Shown one piece after another: positions 22,833 through 31,009 of a stretch of 33,399 bases of DNA (positions are counted from its first letter, which is position 1; the number at the start of each line of letters is the position of its first letter). Source of the stretch: Psychrobacter sp. (GTDB lineage: Bacteria > Pseudomonadota > Gammaproteobacteria > Pseudomonadales > Moraxellaceae); contig JARIDJ010000024.1 of assembly GCA_029267175.1 (NCBI GenBank), forward strand, positions 1 through 33,399, read 5' to 3'. The translations under genes were made by a program, and so were the position numbers. The notes under the pieces were generated by a model, which was not told where the DNA came from, ran no database searches, and saw only the letters and a program-made list of their open reading frames with translations.

Positions 22833-25823
22833 ATGTCTACTGTGCCTTCAAATACTCGCTCATTTATCGCTTTGCCGCTGACGCTTGCCGTGTCTGTTTT
22901 ACTAATTAGTGGTTGTAGTAATACTACAGCGGTAAAAAATACTAGCAAGAGCAATCGCGGGCCTCTTATTGTTAAGCAGCCAACGACAGCAACTTCAAAA
23001 ACAATGGCTAACGATGATTATTCGACCGCATTTTTGGATGCAGAGAGCTTAGATGAGTTGGCCGATTTGTTAGAAGCTAGCGATATGACTATGGTGGAGG
23101 GTAATAAACTAGCCATTCAGCAGTATGGTGACCTATGGAATCGCTTGCGCGCCGGTTACCGGATGAATGCAGGCCGTCCTATTTATAATCAGCGTATCGA
23201 AGCGCAAAAAGGCTGGTTTACGAGTAGACAGGACTATCTTAATCGTCTGACCGCGCGCGCCAGTCGTTATTTGTATCACACGGTACGAGAGGCTGAGCGT
23301 CGTAATATTCCTACTGAATTAGCATTATTACCGGTCATTGAGAGCTCCTACGATCCAAGCGGTACTAGTAGCGCTGCGGCCGCTGGACTTTGGCAGTTTA
23401 TCCCTAGTACGGGCCGAATTTATGGTCTGAACCAAAGCAGCACTTATGATGGTCGCCGCGACGTTATTGAATCAACGCGCGCCGCCTATGACTTTTTGAC
23501 AGCGCTGCACAATCAGTTTGGCAGTTGGGAGCTGGCGTTAGCTGCTTATAATGCTGGTCCTGGCCGTGTCCAAAAGGCTATTGATGCTAACGCTGCACAA
23601 GGCTTGCCAACAGATTACTGGTCGCTTAGATTGCCTACTGAAACCATGAACTACGTGCCAAGGTTTTTAGCAGTGGCTGAGATTGTAGCGAACCCTTCAC
23701 AGTTTGGAGTCTACTTGCCAGCTATCGCTAACCGTCAGCATTTTCGCAGTGTACCGGCGAACTACGGCGTAAGTTTGGCAGAAGTCTCACAATTAACCGG
23801 TGTCAGTTATGACGAGCTTGAGAGATTAAATACCGCCTTAACGTCTGCTCGCGTCGATTCATCAGGCCCACAGCGAGTCATTATCCCTAACGATGTCGAT
23901 GTCAATATTGATGCCCGATTGAGCGCGCTTAGAGGCAATGGTAGTAGTAATGTCATCGCCTCTACCACCACTGCTACTCCTAGCTACTCAGGCTCAAGCC
24001 CTAGTTATAATAGCAAGCCCTACAGCGGCGGATCTCTACCATCAACAGGAAGCGCTTTGGCTGAATACGCCGCTAGTGCTAGCGTACCGCAGCAAACCAC
24101 CAGTTATATCTCACCGACAGTTACCCCTTCTGCAAGCTCTGTCTATAGCAGTAGTGCGGCTATCAGGACTGAGCCACCAATTACCACTAGTGAGACCAAT
24201 AAGATTAATGCTGAGCTTAAAAAGAGCAACAGTCTACCGACTACCTCAGCGCAAATCACCCGTAATAATACTATCGTACAAGAGCCGCCACTGAGTAAAG
24301 AAGAGCGTGATTTTATCGCTCAACAAATCCAGCGACAGACTCCTGAACAGCGCGATATAGTTAGTACGGTTGATGGTAATATCAAGCTCTCAGCGATACA
24401 GACGCAGCAGTCGGTACTAGAAGCGACAGGTAAAGAGAAAAAGCTAAGCTTTGCTACTAGCGCTAATACTAAGGCAAAACCACAAGGCAAGCGTAGTACT
24501 TATACCGTAGTACGCGGCGACACTTTATCAAACATCGCTAGCAGAGCAGGGGTTGAATGGCGTGATATTGCTGAATGGAACCAGATGGATCCTAATGCTA
24601 AGCTCCTATCAGGTAGCACCTTATATCTGTATAACGCCAAAACTATCGAGCCGTTAGCCACTACTAGTAGCAGTGCAGCAAGTCAGCCTGAAAGTTATGT
24701 GGTTCAAAGCGGCGATACGCTAATTGGTACTGCCAATCGTTTTGGCTTATCGGTGACGCAGCTTGCTACTTATAATAATCTAAGTAGCCGGGCAGATCTG
24801 CTTCGAGGCCAAAAGCTTTGGTTAGTACCCGGTAAGGTAAAAGCCCCAGCGGTAACTCCTGCAACTCCCTCACGCAGTAGCAAATCGACCATAGCGACTA
24901 AAAATTACAAAGTCAAACCCGGTGATGGCCTGATTGCTTTAGCTCGGCAGTTTAATATCACCACCGAGACATTAGCTAGCCTCAACGGTATAGGGACTAC
25001 GGACTCATTATTTGTCGGTCAAACGCTAAAAATTCCTGCCAATGCTGATGTCACAGCTACTGCTAGCTCCAGCAGTACTAGCTCCAGCAGCTCGGTAGCC
25101 ACTAGCAATTATACGGTCAAATCAGGCGACACTCTTATTGGTATTGCCAATAGCTTAGGGGTAAGTGCTAGTGACATTGCAGCGGTTAATAGCAGCTTTG
25201 ATGCTAGAGCGCGCTTGCAACGTGGTCAAACGATTAAAGTACCGGTTTCAAAATCTCAGGTAGATAATAAGCTCAACGACAAACCAGTTAGCTATAAAAT
25301 ACAGTCCGGTGACACTCTCACTGGAGTAGCAAATCGCTATAAAATCGGCGTCAGTGATTTAGCAGCGGCTAATAATCTAAGTACTACCTCAAATCTGATA
25401 TTAGGACGCACGCTTACTATTCCTGCAGCAGGTAGTAGCTCAGCTAATGACTCAAGCTCTAACAGTAATACTAGTAGCAGTAAAGCCAATAGCAGTACAG
25501 CCAGTACGGGTAAAAAGCTGAGTAATACTGAGAATTACAAAGTGCAAGCGGGCGATGGCTTGATCGCGTTAGCAGGACGCTTTGGGGTAGCGGTTGAGGA
25601 TTTAGCAGCGACTAATGGTATAGCAGCTAACGCCCAACTGCAGCGTGGCCAGACCATTAAAGTTCCTAAGGTTACGGTAAGTTATACGGTGGGCGCAGGC
25701 GATAGTTTAATTGGGCTGGCTCGCAAATACGGCGTTTCTACTCAAGAGCTAGCTGATATGAATAATATACCAGCGGACACTATGCTGCAGCGTGGTCAAC
25801 GCTTAACGGTTCCTAATCGTTAA
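22833..25823 (+). CDS. mltD: membrane-bound lytic murein transglycosylase D-like protein with seven LysM repeats
   Basis: Outer-membrane lipoprotein that cleaves peptidoglycan glycan strands to 1,6-anhydro products. A signal peptide ends at lipobox LISGC. The transglycosylase domain spans about residues 150-300: catalytic Glu170 in LLPVIESSYDPSG, then AAAAGLWQFIPSTGRIYGL, and LALAAYNAGPGRVQKAI. A long Ser/Thr/Pro-rich linker covers about residues 370-550. Seven LysM modules follow, starting near residues 555, 619, 689, 757, 818, 900 and 948, each with a (Y)xVxxGDxLxxxA start and a GQxLxVP-like end, separated by Ser/Thr-rich spacers. E. coli MltD has about 450 residues and two LysM modules, so at 996 residues this one is greatly expanded. 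AGGAAG precedes the ATG at a rather long 13-14 bases. A strong terminator follows. Confidence 0.93.
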   Translation: MSTVPSNTRSFIALPLTLAVSVLLISGCSNTTAVKNTSKSNRGPLIVKQPTTATSKTMANDDYSTAFLDAESLDELADLLEASDMTMVEGNKLAIQQYGDLWNRLRAGYRMNAGRPIYNQRIEAQKGWFTSRQDYLNRLTARASRYLYHTVREAERRNIPTELALLPVIESSYDPSGTSSAAAAGLWQFIPSTGRIYGLNQSSTYDGRRDVIESTRAAYDFLTALHNQFGSWELALAAYNAGPGRVQKAIDANAAQGLPTDYWSLRLPTETMNYVPRFLAVAEIVANPSQFGVYLPAIANRQHFRSVPANYGVSLAEVSQLTGVSYDELERLNTALTSARVDSSGPQRVIIPNDVDVNIDARLSALRGNGSSNVIASTTTATPSYSGSSPSYNSKPYSGGSLPSTGSALAEYAASASVPQQTTSYISPTVTPSASSVYSSSAAIRTEPPITTSETNKINAELKKSNSLPTTSAQITRNNTIVQEPPLSKEERDFIAQQIQRQTPEQRDIVSTVDGNIKLSAIQTQQSVLEATGKEKKLSFATSANTKAKPQGKRSTYTVVRGDTLSNIASRAGVEWRDIAEWNQMDPNAKLLSGSTLYLYNAKTIEPLATTSSSAASQPESYVVQSGDTLIGTANRFGLSVTQLATYNNLSSRADLLRGQKLWLVPGKVKAPAVTPATPSRSSKSTIATKNYKVKPGDGLIALARQFNITTETLASLNGIGTTDSLFVGQTLKIPANADVTATASSSSTSSSSSVATSNYTVKSGDTLIGIANSLGVSASDIAAVNSSFDARARLQRGQTIKVPVSKSQVDNKLNDKPVSYKIQSGDTLTGVANRYKIGVSDLAAANNLSTTSNLILGRTLTIPAAGSSSANDSSSNSNTSSSKANSSTASTGKKLSNTENYKVQAGDGLIALAGRFGVAVEDLAATNGIAANAQLQRGQTIKVPKVTVSYTVGAGDSLIGLARKYGVSTQELADMNNIPADTMLQRGQRLTVPNR

Positions 25824-25859
25824 TAGAGCTATTTATGAAAATTAACTTAACATTAAATT

Positions 25860-25895
25860 AAAAAAGCGGCTCTCAATGATAAGAGCCGCTTTTTT
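25860..25895. terminator. bidirectional intrinsic terminator between mltD and the MltF-like gene
   Basis: AAAAAAGCGGCTCT (25860-25873) pairs perfectly with AGAGCCGCTTTTTT (25882-25895) around an 8-base loop. The stem has an A-run on one side and a T-run on the other, so it should stop transcripts from both convergent genes. Confidence 0.93.
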
Positions 25896-25919
25896 ATTGT
25901 TAAGCTATAAAGTCTACCT

Positions 25920-27119
25920 TTAGACGCTATAAGTTTTGATAGTCTCAAGGTAGCTTCTGATATTACTAACATAATGCATGCACTGTCCATAACGACTATT
26001 CGAGGCTCTATTATCGGATAAATAAGCATAGACATTAGCCCAGCTCTTATCATCTATCCCTTGCTCGCGTAGCTTGCGCTGGATACGCTTGACTGCATTA
26101 GGCCCCATGTTATAGCCGGCAAGCGCAAACCATATCCGCTCTGATTCTGGCACGTCAGCGAAGTCCGCTTTGACTTGCTCTAAATAACGCGCGCCGCCGC
26201 CAATACTTTGATAGGGATCAATGCGGTCTGAGACGCCCATAGCTTTTGCAGTACTATTGGTCAACATCATGATACCGCGTACGCCAGTGGGAGAGACCGC
26301 ATTGGCATCTAAATGCGACTCTTGATAGCCCATAGCGACTAATAATTCCCAGTCATGATTGTAGTTCTGCGCTTGCTGCTGAAACTGAGTCTGATAGTCC
26401 GGTAGTTTTTCAGTCAAAGTTTGCTGAAAATGCTGTTGACTATAAGCATCTTTTAACAATTTTTGATTATAAAAAGCGGCTAATTTTTGAGTATTATTGA
26501 TTTTGATATTATCACACAAAAAGCTACTAGCGCCCTTAGCTAGAGGATCATTGGCATTATTGAACGTCCAACTCACTTTCGGATTTAAACCGTTTTTGGT
26601 TAGGCTGCTATCGTAGCCACAGCTGACATTGACTGAGGGCAGAGCCAGCTGGTTTTTCAGCTCAGTACTAGCAGTAGTTAGCGCCATATCAGCATCGCCG
26701 GATTTTAGAGCATTTAATGCTGCCTCTTCGCTAGCATAAGCTTTTAGGTCGATAGAGACGCCAAGCTCATCAGCATAACTGCGAACTAAGTCATAACCAA
26801 AACCATGCTGAAAACCGTCGGTAGCAAAATAAGTGCTATCACCAGGAACGGCAGCGATAGTCAAGGTTTTATCTAGCATGACTTGGTCATAGGCAGGAAT
26901 GGGTACCTCCATTGGCGTAAGACTTCTAGCCGGTAGAGAGAGTAGGGCAATACTCGATACTTGCACCATTTTTTTTGATTTGTTAAAACGAGCTACTTTA
27001 ACCGATGGAACGAGGTTACTTTTGGTGTTAAGTGAGCGCTTGGCTGGACGTAGTAAGTATGAGATACGACGCTTGGCCCCTTGTGCAGACACTTTTACAC
27101 GATAAGTAATACGCTGCAT
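25920..27119 (-). CDS. MltF-like lytic transglycosylase (solute-binding-like plus SLT domains)
   Basis: Probable peptidoglycan lytic transglycosylase with the two-domain layout of MltF. Residues about 85-215 resemble a reduced family 3 solute-binding domain (LTIAAVPGDSTYF, GFGYDLVRSYADELGVSIDLKAY split here by position about 106-128, ALKSGDADMALTT). The SLT domain covers about 250-395: catalytic Glu267 in AMGYQESHLDANAVSPTG, then RGIMMLTNSTAKAMG and IWFALAGYNMGPNAVKRI. At 399 residues it is shorter than E. coli MltF (about 518), mainly in the binding domain. The first 50 residues are strongly basic and the only hydrophobic stretch (VQVSSIALLSLPA, about 52-64) is weak, so export is uncertain. 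The ATG at 27119 follows AGGAG at good spacing. Confidence 0.85.
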   Translation of the reverse strand: MQRITYRVKVSAQGAKRRISYLLRPAKRSLNTKSNLVPSVKVARFNKSKKMVQVSSIALLSLPARSLTPMEVPIPAYDQVMLDKTLTIAAVPGDSTYFATDGFQHGFGYDLVRSYADELGVSIDLKAYASEEAALNALKSGDADMALTTASTELKNQLALPSVNVSCGYDSSLTKNGLNPKVSWTFNNANDPLAKGASSFLCDNIKINNTQKLAAFYNQKLLKDAYSQQHFQQTLTEKLPDYQTQFQQQAQNYNHDWELLVAMGYQESHLDANAVSPTGVRGIMMLTNSTAKAMGVSDRIDPYQSIGGGARYLEQVKADFADVPESERIWFALAGYNMGPNAVKRIQRKLREQGIDDKSWANVYAYLSDNRASNSRYGQCMHYVSNIRSYLETIKTYSV

Positions 27120-27660
27120 GGATTTCTCCTAATTGTAGCCATCCTACTTACCAACCGCTATTGCTCTCAGCCACCGTCATATTGACCGCACCGAGTTCTA
27201 TAGTTGTACAATACTTCGCTCATCAGTGCGTTAGCACCTAGTTGTGAGTTCGGTATTGCTTTGTCTCCATATAACCTTTACTAGTTTTGTCTCAAGCTTG
27301 CTAAATATAGCAGCATGGATAATGGCAGATCTTGTGTTACTAAGATCTACAAAAATCAAAGACGAAACATAGTAATCAGTCTTTCATGTCTGTTAATAAA
27401 ACAAAAAACATCAATAGCAATGAAGGCTATAACGCAAAAAGCTCCCTCTTGCAAACTAACTATATGGTACATAGGTAAGGTCATGAATAAGTTATTGCGA
27501 TGACAGCAAAAATAATACTTAGCTAAACTTTAAAAGCTCAAAAAGCGCTGATTTTAAAAATCACTTATAAAATTAGCGATTAGGCAAGCTTAGTATGTAG
27601 TCAAGCTTAGTAGGATCACTATCAATAAAACGCTTTTTGAGATATTGCCAAAAAGCAGGC
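27120..27660. other. gene-poor region, first part: scattered small repeats
   Basis: No convincing gene is seen between the MltF-like start and the stem-loop cluster. Visible items: a perfect inverted repeat AGATCTT/AAGATCT (27327-27333 and 27342-27348, 8-base loop), the hairpin GATTTT/AAAATC near 27550-27562, and an 11-base direct repeat CAAGCTTAGTA (27585-27595 and 27602-27612). A 62-codon reading frame at 27315-27503 has no ribosome-binding site and an unremarkable product and is not called. Confidence 0.5.
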
Positions 27661-27671
27661 TATCGATAAGC

Positions 27672-27831
27672 TGTCATCCAGCACCACTGCGAACTCTCGA
27701 ATTACTTAAAAAGCATCATTATTGATGCTCCTTGAGAGTAAATTTCGCAGCGATGGCAACACTAAGCTAACTTAAAGACTTAAATAATTTAAGCCTTTAG
27801 ATCAACTGCTTTACCTTAATAATGGTAAAGC
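27672..27831. ncRNA. cluster of three stem-loops, candidate structured RNA or palindromic element
   Basis: Element 1 (27672-27758) is a long interrupted stem: TGTCATC with GATGGCA (27672-27678 and 27752-27758), CTGCGAA with TTCGCAG (27687-27693 and 27744-27750), CTCTCGA with TTGAGAG (27694-27700 and 27732-27738, one wobble, a 5-base bulge on the 3' side), and AGCATCA with TGATGCT (27712-27718 and 27723-27729) closed by a TTAT loop: 28 pairs in total. Element 2 pairs TAAAG-A-CTTAA with TTAAG-C-CTTTA (27773-27799). Element 3 pairs GCTTTACC with GGTAAAGC (27808-27815 and 27824-27831). None ends in a T-run. Strand is undecided. A GGAGG ribosome-binding site follows 16 bases later. Confidence 0.4.
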
Positions 27832-27861
27832 GCTTAGTGCTATAACCGGAGGCTGTAGTTA

Positions 27862-28065
27862 ATGGAAAGTTTCATGACAAAACATTCTTTTTACAAGGAT
27901 ACTATTTGCGGCAAAAATAGCAATTATTCAAGCTATGTTAACAAAGCAGTAATAAAACTTAACAGTCATGCAGGGTTGACAATATCAATAAAATCGACTT
28001 CTAGGTTAAATTGTTTACTTACTAATTCTCCAAGCGCTTTGATACCACCGCGTTCAGTGGCATGA
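27862..28065 (+). CDS. doubtful small ORF with a strong ribosome-binding site
   Basis: A 67-codon frame beginning ATG at 27862, with GGAGG at 27848-27852 nine bases upstream, which is a better site than many genes here have. The predicted product (MESFMTKHSFYKDTICGKN and onward) has no recognisable domain, signal or membrane segment. Its last 100 bases overlap the 3' end of the NIF3 gene on the other strand, and that part is simply antisense to conserved coding sequence. It directly follows the stem-loop cluster, so it might be a small leader-controlled gene, the remnant of one, or a chance frame. Confidence 0.25.
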   Translation: MESFMTKHSFYKDTICGKNSNYSSYVNKAVIKLNSHAGLTISIKSTSRLNCLLTNSPSALIPPRSVA

Positions 28066-28883
28066 TGACCGCAAGCAAAATAATCTACTCCCAGCTCGCG
28101 AGCGCTATGGGTGGTTCTTTCTGAGATTTCGCCTGAAATATAAGCATCACAGTTCATTGCAGCAGCTTGTTCAATCATATCCTGTGCGCCCCCAGTACAT
28201 ATAGCTATGCGCTCAATTAGCTTAGGATTGGCTGGTGCCGAGATGTCAGTGATAGAGCTATTATTTGTTACCATAGATAAGTCTGACTGCTCAGTATTAA
28301 TATCACTATTTTCAATTCCACTTGGCTTATCATTACTTGAAATATGCAAAGGCTTACGATCTAATACCTTAGTAATAGTTTTTATCAGATCTGCTGCCGT
28401 TTGCGGCTTACTGGTCGCTATATTGCCTACCGGATGCGACTCATGGGGATAAAGAGCACCAGTAATAGTTAGCCCCAAGCTTTGTGCAAGCACAGCGTTA
28501 TTGCCAATCACCGGATGGGCATCAAGCGGTAAGTGGTAAGCAATCAGCGAGATACCATGTTGCATCAATTTACGAATGCGCTTGCCTTTCATACCTACTA
28601 TCGGCTCAGGCTCTCCTTTCCAAAAATAACCATGATGGACCATAATGGCATTCGCCTTGGCAGCAATAGCGGCATCAATCAAAGCTTCACAAGCTGTTAC
28701 GCCAGTTATGATACGCTGAATAGGCCGGCCAGCATCGACTTGTAAACCATTTGGGCAATAATCTTTAAAACTATCGACTTGTAGATAATTATTACAAAAT
28801 TCTGCTAGCTGTTGCGGGCTTATAGCTAAAGGTTGGCTCTTACTAGTAGCCTGCAATATCGGGGCTTGAGGGGTGTTTGACAT
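27966..28883 (-). CDS. NIF3/YbgI family dinuclear metal-binding protein
   Basis: Member of the NIF3 (GTP cyclohydrolase 1 type 2 / YbgI) family, which forms toroidal hexamers with two metal ions per subunit; the biochemical role is not settled. Metal ligands are visible: the HH pair in IMVHHGYFWKG, the His and Asp in LIAYHLPLDAHP, and CGHHATERGG near the C-terminus. DYCPNGLQVDAGRPIQRI and AICTGGAQDMIEQAA are also family segments. At 305 residues it is longer than E. coli YbgI (247), mainly through a Ser/Asn/Asp-rich insertion of about 45 residues (around 175-220) between the two halves. The ATG at 28883 follows AGGA at good spacing. Confidence 0.92.
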   Translation of the reverse strand: MSNTPQAPILQATSKSQPLAISPQQLAEFCNNYLQVDSFKDYCPNGLQVDAGRPIQRIITGVTACEALIDAAIAAKANAIMVHHGYFWKGEPEPIVGMKGKRIRKLMQHGISLIAYHLPLDAHPVIGNNAVLAQSLGLTITGALYPHESHPVGNIATSKPQTAADLIKTITKVLDRKPLHISSNDKPSGIENSDINTEQSDLSMVTNNSSITDISAPANPKLIERIAICTGGAQDMIEQAAAMNCDAYISGEISERTTHSARELGVDYFACGHHATERGGIKALGELVSKQFNLEVDFIDIVNPA

Positions 28884-29170
28884 GCTCTATCCTATTATTT
28901 TTTGGCTTGTTCTTTTTAGCGGCTTGTTTTGTTTGCTGTATTTGGATGCTATTTTTAGATATTGTTTTAAGGTGAATCGACTATAGTCATTAATTTATAG
29001 TGCGTAAGACTACTGCTAAACGTAATAACTGAAAGGCTACACGATGGCTTACTATTGTATAATAAGCACAGTTATAATTCGTATTCACCAGTATTTGTTT
29101 TGTAAGAGTGTCAGGATATACCCTAGCACCTTATTATTTATTTTTACACTTAAATTCATAGAGGTCATAT

Positions 29171-30484
29171 ATGTCATCATCCCCAAAGCCTAAAAGCAAA
29201 GCAACCTTTTGGCAGTGGTTACCTTGGGTTTTGTTACTGATATTTATGGCAGGGTTTGTTTGGCTATTTATGAGTATGAAAACGCCATCTAATACATGGG
29301 AGCCGCCTAGAACCACACCTGCCGAGCAGCAAGCTTCCGCGCCAGTAGCAGACACGCCAGCGCCTATCTCCTCTTATCATAATGCGGTGGCGCGTGCTTC
29401 GCAGTCGGTGGTCAATATCTATACCACGCAAGCGATGGCAGAGCATCCTTATATCGATGATCCGGTATTACGCCGCTTTTTTGAAAATCATGGCGAGCAG
29501 CAAGGTGCAGGGCCGACTAACTTAGGCTCAGGGGTTATCGTTTCAGAAGATGGCTATATCGTCACCAATGCGCATGTGGTCGAGAAGGCGGATGAGATTA
29601 CCGTGGCCTTCAGTGATGGCCGTAAAAGCCGCGCCAAGGTTATCGGTACTGATCCCGATAGTGATTTGGCGGTTATTCGAGTGGATATGACGGGCCTTAC
29701 GCCGTTAGGGTTTCGTGAAGAGCCTATTCGAGTCGGTGATTTAGCGCTAGCTATTGGTAACCCATTTGGCGTGGGACAAACTGTGACTCAAGGTATCATC
29801 TCAGCCACAGGTCGTACAGGACTTGGTGTCAATAAGTTTGAGGACTTTATACAAACTGACGCCGCTATCAACCCTGGTAATTCAGGCGGCGCGCTGGTCG
29901 ATGCTCATGGCGAGCTGGTTGGGATCAATACCGTGATTTTTTCACGTTCAGGGGGCTCAATGGGTATTGGCTTCGCAATTCCAACGGCGCTCGTTGAACA
30001 AGTGATGAATGCCTTGATCAAAGATGGCCGCGTCAGCCGTGGTTGGTTAGGGATTGAGATACAGTCGCAGCTACGTGATCCGACGCAGCTTGAGACCTCT
30101 ACTGGTGTGGAAGTATTAAATGTAGTACCACAAGGCCCAGCAGCCAAAAGCGGCTTGCAAGTAGGCGATATCATCCTAACTATTGATGATGTCGAGATGA
30201 CCGATGCCAATACTCTTATCCAGTATGTCGCTCGTAAACCGCCTAATACTGTACTCAACGCGCAAATATTACGTAATGGCAAAAACGCTCAAGTTGAGAT
30301 TACTTTGCAAGAGCGTCCTGCTCAAGAAGTGATACAGCGTCCCGTGGTCGTAGAGGGCATTCCTGGAGGGCAGCCTAATTATCAAGGTCAGTCGCAAGAG
30401 CGGCCTATGATGACAGAAGAAGAGCGCGACCGTATGCGCGAGGAGCTTATGAAGCTCTTTGAGGACCAAGGGGTGCCTCAATAG
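29171..30484 (+). CDS. DegS-like membrane-anchored trypsin-like protease with one PDZ domain
   Basis: Periplasmic serine protease tethered to the inner membrane. DegS/AlgW proteins sense misfolded outer-membrane proteins through the PDZ domain and cut the anti-sigma factor to release the envelope stress sigma factor. One membrane segment (WLPWVLLLIFMAGFVWLFM, about 16-35) is not followed by a cleavage site. The catalytic triad is His135 (TNAHVV), Asp165 (DSDLAVI) and Ser238 (NPGNSGGAL). A single PDZ domain (about 300-385, GWLGIEI, GVEVLNVVPQGPAAKSGLQVGD) separates it from two-PDZ DegP. The tail of about 50 residues, charged and Gln/Pro-rich, makes it longer than E. coli DegS (355). No sigma or anti-sigma gene is nearby. 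The 287-base gap upstream holds TATAAT at 29058-29063 but no good -35. Confidence 0.92.
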   Translation: MSSSPKPKSKATFWQWLPWVLLLIFMAGFVWLFMSMKTPSNTWEPPRTTPAEQQASAPVADTPAPISSYHNAVARASQSVVNIYTTQAMAEHPYIDDPVLRRFFENHGEQQGAGPTNLGSGVIVSEDGYIVTNAHVVEKADEITVAFSDGRKSRAKVIGTDPDSDLAVIRVDMTGLTPLGFREEPIRVGDLALAIGNPFGVGQTVTQGIISATGRTGLGVNKFEDFIQTDAAINPGNSGGALVDAHGELVGINTVIFSRSGGSMGIGFAIPTALVEQVMNALIKDGRVSRGWLGIEIQSQLRDPTQLETSTGVEVLNVVPQGPAAKSGLQVGDIILTIDDVEMTDANTLIQYVARKPPNTVLNAQILRNGKNAQVEITLQERPAQEVIQRPVVVEGIPGGQPNYQGQSQERPMMTEEERDRMREELMKLFEDQGVPQ

Positions 30485-30547
30485 TATGATAAAATTTATG
30501 ACGACAGCTTTATAAGAGGCTGTAGATTTACCTTAATAGTAATAAAT

Positions 30548-30584
30548 AAAAACGCGCCGTCTTTATAAGATAGCGCGTTTTTTT
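30548..30584. terminator. bidirectional terminator between degS-like gene and yfaE
   Basis: AAAAACGCGC (30548-30557) pairs with GCGCG followed by seven T (30573-30584), with an inner TCTT/AAGA stem. The A-run on the left gives a T-run on the minus strand, so it can serve both convergent genes. Confidence 0.88.
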
Positions 30585-30665
30585 AGCTTGGAAGTAATGT
30601 TGTAACTGCAAAGATTTGCCAAATGCTTTTAGACTAATCCTAAAGTTTGCTTGAATAAACAAACA

Positions 30666-30932
30666 CTAGCTTTTTATCGCTTCATGATCGATATAAATCA
30701 CCCCTTTTACGCGGCAACAGCAAGGCAAAATCTCATCGTCTTCAATCATCGCTAGCGGCTCAAATGGGTATTCTACGATATGCGAGCTGGCGATACGGCG
30801 TACTCGGCAACTGCCACAATAACCTTCTTTACATTGAAAATTGACCTCATGGCCGGTACGCAAAAGTCCATCCAAGAGACTCTCGTCATCATGTAAATAG
30901 AACTGCTGCTTGCTGGTCATAACCCATGTCAT
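30666..30932 (-). CDS. yfaE: [2Fe-2S] ferredoxin, YfaE type
   Basis: Small ferredoxin which in E. coli helps load and maintain the diiron-tyrosyl cofactor of NrdB. The cluster motif is plain: FQCKEGYCGSC (Cys-x4-Cys-x2-Cys) and a distal LPCCCRVKG, the same layout as E. coli YfaE, with EPLAMIEDDEILPCCC almost identical in pattern. I chose the ATG at 30932 (88 residues) since AGGA lies six bases before it; an ATG at 30947 would add five residues and has no good site. Three consecutive cysteines close the cluster motif, as in E. coli. It lies 77 bases after nrdB on the same strand, which supports the role. Confidence 0.9.
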   Translation of the reverse strand: MTWVMTSKQQFYLHDDESLLDGLLRTGHEVNFQCKEGYCGSCRVRRIASSHIVEYPFEPLAMIEDDEILPCCCRVKGVIYIDHEAIKS

Positions 30933-31009
30933 AATCAATCCTGCCATGCTTTACTGCTGAAAAATAACGATATTAGCTATTGGTCACTTACAACTTTATT
31001 TACCGTTTT

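Noticed and set aside
27315..27503. 62-codon frame in the gap beside the MltF-like gene
   Set aside because: No ribosome-binding site, no recognisable protein pattern, and an inverted repeat lies inside its first codons.
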